Part shown: positions 1 to 6,679 of the stretch, in pieces
How the letters are laid out: each line of letters begins with the position of its first letter
Numbering within the stretch: the first letter of the stretch is position 1
Source: VGDP01 sp964530335
GTDB lineage: Bacteria > Pseudomonadota > Alphaproteobacteria > SP197
Assembly: GCA_964530335.1 (NCBI GenBank)
Contig: CAZGYG010000016.1
Coordinates: forward strand, 1 to 40,810
Direction of reading: 5' to 3'
Length of the DNA stretch: 40,810 bases
Notes under the pieces: model-generated
What the model saw: only the letters and a program-made list of their open reading frames with translations
Database searches by the model: none
What the model was told of the DNA's origin: nothing
Position numbers and translations under genes: made by a program

Positions 1-201
1 ATGCACGCCGAAGCCGCCGCGGCGTTCGCCCAGGCCGGTCGCATGGAGGAGTCTCGCGCCGCGCTCGCCGCGTGCCTCGCCAGCGCGCCCAAGGGCTGGA
101 CGCCCGGCAAATTCGTCGCGAACCACGTCCGCATGTGCGCCCGCCCCGAGGACCGCGAGCGCTGGCTCGAAGGCTACCGCAAGGCGGGGATCGAGGTATG
201 A
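1..201 (+). CDS. C-terminal end of a cyclase-TPR protein (5' partial)
   Basis: The reading frame is open from the window edge to a TGA at 199-201, so only the last 66 residues are seen; the ATG at base 1 is probably internal. The sequence is Ala-rich and helical like a TPR repeat. It ends PEDRERWLEGYRKAGIEV, which matches the closing motif of the five complete cyclase-TolB-TPR proteins in this window (for example PEDKEHVRAGLLKAGLA and PEDRDHIAEGLRLAGLLE). It is therefore most likely the last gene of another cyclase array lying to the left. The stop overlaps the ATG of a truncated cyclase start by ATGA, the same junction used between cyclase genes elsewhere here. Family assignment rests on this C-terminal resemblance only. 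Confidence 0.7.
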   Translation: MHAEAAAAFAQAGRMEESRAALAACLASAPKGWTPGKFVANHVRMCARPEDRERWLEGYRKAGIEV

Positions 202-233
202 CCGTTCGCCGGCTGGCCGCGATCCTGGCATCG
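198..233 (+). pseudogene. Truncated class III cyclase start (stub 1)
   Basis: An ATG overlapping the previous stop (ATGA) opens a frame reading MTVRRLAAILA, the first 11 residues of the cyclase family (consensus MTxRRLAAILAADV). Similarity then stops and the catalytic Asp is absent. The frame runs on to 632 only as antisense of the next gene, so it is not credible as a protein. The first 23 bases differ at one position from stub 2 at 4906-4928. It looks like the remnant of a further array member lost by deletion. Confidence 0.65.
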
Positions 234-254
234 GGAAGGAACGTCTGCGCGCCC

Positions 255-1256
255 TCACGCGTAAGGCAGCGTGTGCCCGACGCCGAGGTGCCGGGCCTTC
301 TCCAGCATGGCGTCGGCGAGCGCGATGTCCGAGAGCGACAGGCCCCGGTGCCAGAAGAGGATCGTCTCGTCGTCGTTCTCGCGCCCGGGCTTGCGCCCGG
401 CCGCGATCTCGGCCAGTTCGGCGTAGAGGTTCGCCTCGGAGATCCGGCCGCTGTCGACGTGGGCGCGCAACGCGCCGAACGGGCCCGAACGCGCCTGGCC
501 CCAATCGTCGACCACGATCTTGTCCATGATGTCGGTGAGCGAGAGCTCGAGCGCGCTCTTGGTGCCGTAGGGGATGACCAGAGCGCCCTTCTTCACCCAC
601 GCGGTCTTGAACAGGGCTTCGGGCCTGATTAGCCGCGCCGCCTCGACCATGATGTCGGCCCCTTCCAGGCAGCTTCGCCAGTCGTCGCAGCCGACGATCG
701 TCCGCCCGAGGTCGCGTTCGAGCGCTTGCACGAACGCCCGCTGGCTCTCGGGCCGGCGCGAATGGACGCGGATTTCCATAAGCTCGAACACATGAGCGAG
801 CAGCCGCACGTTCCAGTAGGCGCTGCCGCGCGCGCCGATATGCCCGAGCACGGCCGAGTCCTTGCGCGCCAGGTACTTCGCCCCCAGCGCGGTGATCGCG
901 CCGGTGCGCATCGCGGTGATCGCGGTCGCATCGACGACGGCGCGCGGCGTGCCGTTGGTCGAATCGAACAGGCAGATCAGCCCCATCTCGGAGGGCAGGT
1001 TGTCGCGATAATTGCCGTGGAAGTCGCCGACGATCTTGACCCCGGCGAGCCGCTTGGGCCGGATCGCGCCGCGCAACACGTTGAAGTGGCCGTCGATGCC
1101 CGGGTCGGGCACCAGGTGCAGGCGCGGCTCGATGACCGTCTCCTTGCGCCCCTGGGCCACCAGCGCGGACTCGACCGAGCCCAGGATCTCGGCGTCGGTC
1201 ATCGCGAGCGCGGCGATGTCGGGGCCGCTCAGATAGGCGATCGCGATTCCGGCCAT
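255..1256 (-). CDS. Ornithine cyclodeaminase / mu-crystallin family protein
   Basis: A 333-residue protein, about the usual length for this NAD(P)-dependent family, which includes ornithine cyclodeaminase, alanine dehydrogenase-type enzymes and ketimine reductases. Family-like stretches are RTGAITALGAKYLAR, followed by a Gly-rich dinucleotide-binding turn (AVLGHIGARGSAYWNV) near the middle, and HSRRPES further on. The exact substrate cannot be read from sequence. The ATG at 1254-1256 has a GGGGGATG Shine-Dalgarno-like stretch just upstream and lies 28 bp inside the preceding Sel1 gene, so the two are probably translationally coupled. It converges on the truncated cyclase start at 198. No signal peptide is seen, so it should be cytoplasmic. 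Confidence 0.8.
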   Translation of the reverse strand: MAGIAIAYLSGPDIAALAMTDAEILGSVESALVAQGRKETVIEPRLHLVPDPGIDGHFNVLRGAIRPKRLAGVKIVGDFHGNYRDNLPSEMGLICLFDSTNGTPRAVVDATAITAMRTGAITALGAKYLARKDSAVLGHIGARGSAYWNVRLLAHVFELMEIRVHSRRPESQRAFVQALERDLGRTIVGCDDWRSCLEGADIMVEAARLIRPEALFKTAWVKKGALVIPYGTKSALELSLTDIMDKIVVDDWGQARSGPFGALRAHVDSGRISEANLYAELAEIAAGRKPGRENDDETILFWHRGLSLSDIALADAMLEKARHLGVGHTLPYA

Positions 1257-2548
1257 GGCATCCCCCGTGTTCGCGCCGCGTCGCGCAGCGCCCCGATCAG
1301 CGCCGCCGTGATCTGGCCGTCGACGCCCAGCTCCGCGTCGTGCTGGAAGGCGCGCACCGCCTCGGTCGTGGCGGGGCCGGCGATGCCGTCGACCGCGCCC
1401 TGGTAATAGCCGAGCAGCGCCAACCCGCGCTGCGCCGCGATCAGCGGGCCGAACCCCTCGGGCCCGCGCAGCAGAGCCGGGTTCGCCGGCTGGGCGATGC
1501 CCCGCACGACGAGCCACAGATCGCCGGCGCGCGCCTGGGCCAGATCGAGCTCGGCGGGCGCGAACTCGCGGGCTAGCAGGTTCATGTAGCGGGCCGCTTC
1601 GGTCGCGGCCTCGACATCCGCCGTGCGGATCGCCATGTCGAACCAGGCGTAGGCGAGGGTCTCGTCGCGGGCCACGCCTTGGCCGTTGGCGTAGGCGAGC
1701 CCGAGCCGAACCCGCGCCGCCCCGTCGCCCTGCCACGCCGCCAGCCGAAACCAGCGCGCGGCCTCGTCCTCGTCGCGCTCGACGCCGATCCCGAGCGCGT
1801 GCGCGATGCCCAGGTTGACGCGGGCGACCGCCAGCCCGGATTCCGCCGCGCGCCGATACCAGCCGACGGCCGCGGCCAGATCGCGGGTTACGCCGTCGCC
1901 CAGCTCGTAGTGCCGGCCCAGGTTGTTCTGCGCCTCGGGGACACCGGCGTCGGCGGCGATGCGGTACCAGCGCACGGCCTCGGCCGGGTTGCGCGCGAGC
2001 CCGAGCCCCTTGGCGTAGGCCCGGCCCAGCGCGTAGGCGCCGCGCGCGTCGCCCTGCTCCGCCGCCTGGCGGTAGAGCGCGAGCGCCCGCGCCGCGTCCG
2101 GTGGCACGCCCGCGCCGTTCTCGTAGATGGCGCCCAGCACCGCCCGCGCCTCGCCCGAGCCGGCGTCGGCGGCCTGGCGCAAACTGGCGATGGCGGCGTC
2201 GCGCTCCGCGCCCTCGGCCGTCAGCCCGGCCAGCCGGACCGCGGCGGCGCCGAGCCCGCGCAGGGCGGCGCGCCGGTACCAGCGGGCCGCGGCGTCCGGG
2301 TCGGGCGCCCCGAGCGCGCCCGCTTCGTACAGTACGGCCATGTTGAACTGGAGATCGACGTCCCCGGCCTCGGCGCGCGCGCGCCACGCCAAGGCCGCGC
2401 CCGTCCCGTTGCCCGCCTCGAGCGCCGCCCAGCCCGCCGCCCAGTTCGTCGTCCCGGTGGCCGCGTCCTCGGCGCGGGCCTGGCCCAGCACCAACCCGAC
2501 GGCGAGCAGCGCCCAGACAGGCGGACGAAAAACCCTCGACGTTGTCAT
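1229..2548 (-). CDS. Exported Sel1-repeat protein with C-terminal peptidoglycan-binding domain
   Basis: A 439-residue protein. Residues 1-27 look like a signal peptide (hydrophobic WALLAVGLVLG, cleavage near ARA/ED). About seven Sel1-like repeats follow, visible as recurring A..WYRRAA, AA..G...A...LG and Y..G.GV patterns. Near the C-terminus AVDGIAGPATTEAVRAFQ is a typical PG_binding_1 motif. Sel1 proteins act as protein-interaction scaffolds; with the peptidoglycan-binding domain a periplasmic, cell-wall-associated role is likely. The chosen ATG (2546-2548) lies inside a palindromic repeat and has no clear Shine-Dalgarno, so the start is less certain than the rest. The gene overlaps the cyclodeaminase-family gene downstream by 28 bp. 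Confidence 0.8.
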   Translation of the reverse strand: MTTSRVFRPPVWALLAVGLVLGQARAEDAATGTTNWAAGWAALEAGNGTGAALAWRARAEAGDVDLQFNMAVLYEAGALGAPDPDAAARWYRRAALRGLGAAAVRLAGLTAEGAERDAAIASLRQAADAGSGEARAVLGAIYENGAGVPPDAARALALYRQAAEQGDARGAYALGRAYAKGLGLARNPAEAVRWYRIAADAGVPEAQNNLGRHYELGDGVTRDLAAAVGWYRRAAESGLAVARVNLGIAHALGIGVERDEDEAARWFRLAAWQGDGAARVRLGLAYANGQGVARDETLAYAWFDMAIRTADVEAATEAARYMNLLAREFAPAELDLAQARAGDLWLVVRGIAQPANPALLRGPEGFGPLIAAQRGLALLGYYQGAVDGIAGPATTEAVRAFQHDAELGVDGQITAALIGALRDAARTRGMPWPESRSPI

Positions 2549-2645
2549 TGCGAGGAGCGCGGAGCGCGACGCGGCAATCCAGGAGTTGCAGGGCTCGTGC
2601 GGTTGCCCCTGGATCGCCACGCCGCCTGCGGCGGCTCGCGATGAC
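2544..2645. repeat. Dispersed palindromic repeat, about 102 bp
   Basis: The two ends are imperfect inverted copies. The left arm begins GTCATTGCGAG and runs to GGCAATCCAGG; the right arm begins CCTGGATCGCC and ends CTCGCGATGAC. A central 25-30 bp is unpaired. This pattern (GTCATTGCGAG ... CAATCCAGG) belongs to a type of non-coding palindromic element common in many bacterial genomes. The left arm supplies the ATG of the Sel1 gene. No other copy was noticed in this window. Confidence 0.65.
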
Positions 2646-2672
2646 GGCATTGATGGCGTCTTGGCTATCCTG

Positions 2673-4145
2673 TTAGCGCCAGACCACTTCGGTGACGTCG
2701 TTGGCCTGGACCGGGCTGTTGGCCCACAGCCCGTCGAGCTCGGCGCGCCAGACGCCGATCTTGGGCAACTGGAACAGGAAGCCGTTGACCGCGGCCTCGG
2801 CGATGCGGCGCTGGGCCTCGCCGTAAAGCCGGTCGCGCTCGGCCTCGTCGAGCGTCGCCGCGATCCGGTCCATGAGGTCGTCGAAGGCGTCATCGTGATA
2901 ACCGAAGTAGTAGTCGTCCCGGGCGTAGATGCCAATGTCCAGCGGCTCGGTGTGGGCGACGATCGTCAGGTCGTAATCGCGCCGCGTGAACACCTGGTCG
3001 AGCCACTGGGCCCACTCGACCGGCTCGATCGTAACCCGGATGCCGAGCTCCCCGAGCTGGGCCGCGATCAATTCGCCCGAGCGGCGCGCGTAGGCCGGCG
3101 GCGGCAGGCGGAGCGTGGCCGCGAATCCTTCCGCGAGCCCCGCCTCGGCGAGCAGCGCCTTGGCCTTCGCCGGATCGTGCGGATAAAGCCCCGTGAGATC
3201 GACATACGCCGGGTGATGGGGCGCGAAGTGGCTGCCGATCGGTACCGCGCTGCCCGACATCGCGCCTTGGACGATGGCCTCGCGGTCGATGGCGTGGGCG
3301 ATGGCGCGGCGCACGCGCACGTCGTCGAACGGCGGGCGGGCGTTGTTGATGGCCAGGATCGTCTCGCCCTCGGTGGTGCCGACGACGACGGCGAAGCGTG
3401 GGTCGTCGCGGAACACGTCCAGGATTTCGGGCGCCGAGAAGTTGGGGATCGCGTCGACGTCGCCGGCCAGCAGCGCGGCCACCTGGGCCGCCGGGTCGGG
3501 AATGACCTTGAAGACGACCGTGCCGATGCGCGCCGGGTCGGGGACAACGCGCTCGATCGTCACGCTGTCGCCCTTGGTCCAGCGCACGAAGCGGAACGGG
3601 CCGGTGCCCACCGGGTCGGTCGCGTTGGACGCCGCCGATTCGGGCGCCACGATCACCGCGTCGCCCGAGGCCATGTCGAACAGGAAGCGCGAGGTCGGTT
3701 GTGCCAGCGTCAGGCGCACGGTCAGCGCATCCGGGGTCGCGACCGCGGCGATCGGCGCGAAGAAGCCTTTCTGGGCGTTGGTGCTGTCGTCGGCCCGGGC
3801 CCGGTCGAGCGAGAACTTGACGTCGGCAGAATCGAACGCCGTGCCGTCGTGGAAGGCGACGCCATCCCTCAGATGGAACGTGTACGTGAGCCCGTCATCC
3901 GCAATGTCCCACGACGCGGCGAGCGCGGGCTGGATTCGGCCGTCGCGGTCGATGCGCACCAGCCCCTGGAACACGTTGACGTAGACCACCTCGTCGATCG
4001 CCGCGGCGGCGCCGGCGGTCGGGTCCAGATGCGGCGGCTCCAGCGCCATGGCGATGACCAGGCGCGAGCGGTCATAGGCCCCGGCCGCGGGGACCAGGAA
4101 CGCGGTGACCAGAACCGCGACGAGCAGGCGAAGCGCGCGTGCCAT
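2673..4145 (-). CDS. ABC transporter substrate-binding protein, family 5 (DppA/OppA type)
   Basis: A 490-residue protein, normal for SBP_bac_5 proteins, which capture oligopeptides, nickel chelates or similar ligands in the periplasm. The N-terminus MARALRLLVAVLVTAFLVPAAGA is a clear signal peptide. Family features include LDPTAGAAAAIDEVVYVNVFQGLVR, LRDGVAFHDGTAFDSADVKFS, VGTGPFRFV and DVRVRRAIAHAIDREAI, each at its usual relative place. I chose the ATG at 4143-4145, which has GGAG about 7 bases upstream; an in-frame ATG at 4157 is possible. No permease or ATPase lies beside it, so it is an orphan binding protein here. It is divergent from the DNA glycosylase gene with 142 bp between them. 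Confidence 0.85.
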   Translation of the reverse strand: MARALRLLVAVLVTAFLVPAAGAYDRSRLVIAMALEPPHLDPTAGAAAAIDEVVYVNVFQGLVRIDRDGRIQPALAASWDIADDGLTYTFHLRDGVAFHDGTAFDSADVKFSLDRARADDSTNAQKGFFAPIAAVATPDALTVRLTLAQPTSRFLFDMASGDAVIVAPESAASNATDPVGTGPFRFVRWTKGDSVTIERVVPDPARIGTVVFKVIPDPAAQVAALLAGDVDAIPNFSAPEILDVFRDDPRFAVVVGTTEGETILAINNARPPFDDVRVRRAIAHAIDREAIVQGAMSGSAVPIGSHFAPHHPAYVDLTGLYPHDPAKAKALLAEAGLAEGFAATLRLPPPAYARRSGELIAAQLGELGIRVTIEPVEWAQWLDQVFTRRDYDLTIVAHTEPLDIGIYARDDYYFGYHDDAFDDLMDRIAATLDEAERDRLYGEAQRRIAEAAVNGFLFQLPKIGVWRAELDGLWANSPVQANDVTEVVWR

Positions 4146-4287
4146 ATCGGGCTCCATCGACGCTTTGTGTTGCAGCGCAGCATCTTCGACGCCGAGCGAG
4201 GTGACTGTCCAGGGCCATTTTGCTGCGGCGCACCTTCGCGGCGCAACATGGTTGACCCGGCCCGGCGCGCCGTCGACGATAACGGCC

Positions 4288-4905
4288 ATGACACCGCGCT
4301 ACTGGAACCGGGCGGTCGCCGAGCTCGCCCGGCGCGACGCGGTGCTGGCCGACATCATCGCGGCCTACCCGAAGGAGCGGTTGCGCAGCCGGGGCGACCC
4401 CTTCGGCACGCTCGCGCGCTCGATCGTCGGCCAGCAGATCTCGGTCAAGGCGGCGGATGCCCTGTGGCGCCGGCTCGAGGCGGGCATCGGCCCGATCTCG
4501 GCGTTAGCGCTGGCGAGCGCCTCGGCCGCGACGCTGCGAGCCGCCGGCATGTCGCGCCAGAAGGCGACGTATCTCGCCGAGCTCGGCCGGCGCTTCGGCG
4601 ACGGCGCGCTCGACCCACGGCGCTGGCGGCGAAAGCCGGACGAGGACGTCATCGCCGACCTGACCCAGGCGCCGGGCGTCGGGCGCTGGACCGCCGAGAT
4701 GGTGCTGATCTTCAGCCTGCTGCGCCCCGATGTGCTGCCGCTCGACGACCTCGGGCTCCGCCGCGCGGTGGCGCTGGCTTACGGCCGCGATTACCCGATC
4801 GCCAAGGCGGAGGTCGGGGCGATCGCCGAGCCGTGGCGCCCGTGGCGCTCGGTCGCCACCTGGTACCTGTGGCGCAGCCTCGACCCGCTGCCGGTGAATT
4901 ACTGA
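4288..4905 (+). CDS. alkA: DNA-3-methyladenine glycosylase II-like (AlkA, HhH-GPD)
   Basis: A 205-residue base-excision repair glycosylase expected to remove alkylated purines. SIVGQQISVKAADALWRR near residue 45 is the characteristic N-terminal HhH-GPD motif. The helix-hairpin-helix LTQAPGVGRWTAEMVLIF lies near residue 125, followed by the catalytic Asp in LPLDDLGLRRA (D154, by analogy with AlkA). WRPWRSVATWYLWR at the C-terminus is also typical. It lacks the AlkA N-terminal beta domain, as many bacterial homologues do. The stop (4903-4905) abuts and slightly overlaps the truncated cyclase start on the other strand. Confidence 0.88.
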   Translation: MTPRYWNRAVAELARRDAVLADIIAAYPKERLRSRGDPFGTLARSIVGQQISVKAADALWRRLEAGIGPISALALASASAATLRAAGMSRQKATYLAELGRRFGDGALDPRRWRRKPDEDVIADLTQAPGVGRWTAEMVLIFSLLRPDVLPLDDLGLRRAVALAYGRDYPIAKAEVGAIAEPWRPWRSVATWYLWRSLDPLPVNY

Positions 4906-4928
4906 GCGGCCAGGCGGCGAACGGTCAT
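4899..4928 (-). pseudogene. Truncated class III cyclase start (stub 2)
   Basis: On the minus strand an ATG overlaps the TGA of the upstream cyclase gene (ATGA) and reads MTVRRLAAQ followed by TAA. The first eight residues match the cyclase N-terminus, then the frame stops at the end of the convergent alkA gene. Its first 23 bases differ from stub 1 at one position, although the two lie about 4.7 kb apart on opposite strands. It appears to be the remnant of a third cyclase gene deleted up to the alkA stop codon. Confidence 0.7.
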
Positions 4929-6679
4929 CGGGGCCGGCCGGCCTTGTCCAAGGCGCCGAGGTAGCGGGCCCGGTCGGCTGGACGCCTGAACCTGTGCACG
5001 ATCGCCGTCGCGGCGACCGAATCGACCTTGGCCAACTGGAAGTACCTCGCCAACGCTTCCGCGGCGGCGTCGGCCAGGCCAAGTTCGGCGCAGCTCGCCG
5101 CGAGGTCGAGGTAGGCGGGACTTCGATTGGGCTGGGCGGTGATGGCCTCCTTCGCCCACTTCATCGCATCCCCATATCGCTCCTCGATGAAGGCCCCGAT
5201 CGAGAGAGCGGAGTACCAAAGGGTGACGAAGCTATCGCGCGGGCTCAGCTTGATCGCCCGCTCGACATGCTCCAAGCCCTTGCCGACTTCGCCGGCATAG
5301 ACCAGGGTCCGACCGAGAATCGAATGCGCGCTCGGGTCGTTCGAATTGAGGGCGATCGCTTGTTCGGCATGTCGAAGCGCATCCTCGGGTCGGTCGGAGT
5401 AAAGCTCGACCGCTCCCAGAATCGCGTGGGCATAGGCGTCCCCTCTGTCGAAGGCGCACGCGCTCTTGGCGGCCTTTTCGGCATCGGACAGCGACCGAGC
5501 GGGTTCATCGCTCCAGCCATGCGTCCAATCCCACAGATGCGTGACCGCCAAGCCTGTAAGAGCGAGCGAGTTCCCCGGGTCGCGCTCCAGTGCCTTCGAC
5601 AACAGGTTTCGCGCCTCCAGGATATCTTCCTTTGTGAACTGGTTGATGTGCCAACGGGCGCGCGCCACCAGTTCCCAGGCGTCCAGGTTGGGGACCTCTT
5701 TCCGCCGCGCGCGCCCAATCTCGGCGGCCATAAACTCGGGCGCCACCGCCGCGACGATGCTCTGGGTGATCTCGTCCTGGATCTCGAAGATGTCCTCGAG
5801 CACGCGATCGTAGCGTTCGCCCCAGACGTGGTGATCGCTCGAAGCGTCGATCAACTGCGCCGTGACGCGCGCGCGATTGCCGGCCTTGCGCACGCTGCCT
5901 TCCAGGACGTAACGCACCCCGAGCTCTCGCGCGACCTGCCTTACGTCGACCGACTTGCCCTTGTACGTGAACGTCGAATTGCGCGAGATGACGAAGAACG
6001 AGTGGAATCGCGAAAGCGCCGTGATGATGTCCTCGGCGATGCCGTCGGAGAAATACTCCTGTTCCGGATCGCCGCTCATGTTGGTGAACGGCAGCACGGC
6101 GATCGAAGGCTTGGAGGACGCCGCCGGGGTTCCGACCGCGCCGCGTGGCGATGATTCGAGCGCCGCTGCCCCAACACGATAGGCGCGCACCGGCTCGGCG
6201 ATGTTCTTGACCCGGTGTTCGCCGAGGTCCGCGAAGTTGTATTGAAGCTTGCCCTTGACCTGCTGGTGCACGGCCAGGGCGATCACGACCGAGCCGGGCT
6301 CCGCCAGCCTTTCCAGCCTCGATGCGACGTTGACGCCGTCGCCGTGGATCGTCGTCCCTTCGGCGATCACATCGCCCAGGTTGATCCCCATGCGGAACAC
6401 GATCCGCCGGTCCTCGGGCTCGCCCGCGTTTCGCTCGGCTATGCGCTCCTGGGTTTCGACCGCGCACTGGACCGCATCGACGACGCTTGGAAACTCGATC
6501 AGCAAACTGTCGCCGGCCGAGCCGACGACGGTGCCCTTGAACTCGGCGATCTTGGGCCCGATGACCTCGGCCTTGAGCGCGTTGAAACGCGCGAGCGTGC
6601 CCGCCTCGTCGGCCGCCATCAGCCGCGAGTAGCCCGCGACGTCCGCCGCGAGAATTGCCGCCAAACGGCGGGTGGTCAT
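4925..6679 (-). CDS. Class III nucleotide cyclase with TolB-like and TPR domains (second of minus array)
   Basis: A 584-residue protein. Residues 5-180 are a class III cyclase homology domain with both metal-binding Asp (AADVAGYSRLM, D13; VGSAGDSLLIEF, D57) and the NVASRLE motif with the catalytic Asn and Arg. The position that usually holds the substrate-recognising Lys is G53. Residues about 190-310 are a TolB-N/FlgO-like domain (SIAVLPFTNMSGDPEQEYFSDG; ELGVRYVLEGSVRKAGNRARV). The remainder is TPR repeats ending LDKAGRPR. No signal peptide or membrane segment is seen, so it should be cytoplasmic. The ATG overlaps the upstream cyclase stop (ATGA), implying translational coupling. Bases 6324-6661 are identical to the matching part of that neighbour. 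Confidence 0.88.
   Translation of the reverse strand: MTTRRLAAILAADVAGYSRLMAADEAGTLARFNALKAEVIGPKIAEFKGTVVGSAGDSLLIEFPSVVDAVQCAVETQERIAERNAGEPEDRRIVFRMGINLGDVIAEGTTIHGDGVNVASRLERLAEPGSVVIALAVHQQVKGKLQYNFADLGEHRVKNIAEPVRAYRVGAAALESSPRGAVGTPAASSKPSIAVLPFTNMSGDPEQEYFSDGIAEDIITALSRFHSFFVISRNSTFTYKGKSVDVRQVARELGVRYVLEGSVRKAGNRARVTAQLIDASSDHHVWGERYDRVLEDIFEIQDEITQSIVAAVAPEFMAAEIGRARRKEVPNLDAWELVARARWHINQFTKEDILEARNLLSKALERDPGNSLALTGLAVTHLWDWTHGWSDEPARSLSDAEKAAKSACAFDRGDAYAHAILGAVELYSDRPEDALRHAEQAIALNSNDPSAHSILGRTLVYAGEVGKGLEHVERAIKLSPRDSFVTLWYSALSIGAFIEERYGDAMKWAKEAITAQPNRSPAYLDLAASCAELGLADAAAEALARYFQLAKVDSVAATAIVHRFRRPADRARYLGALDKAGRPR
6324..6661. repeat. Perfect 338-bp direct repeat, copy 1 (cyclase catalytic region)
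   Basis: By direct reading these 338 bases are identical to 8057-8394 (offset 1733). They cover about residues 7-119 of the cyclase domain. Identity ends abruptly on both sides while the rest of the two genes has clearly diverged. This points to recent gene conversion or duplication restricted to the catalytic module. Confidence 0.9.

Noticed and set aside
2127..4964. A 945-codon plus-strand open frame
   Set aside because: It runs antisense to the Sel1 gene and the binding-protein gene and through alkA in a wrong frame. Its Arg/Gly/Ala-rich translation is typical of shadow frames in GC-rich DNA.
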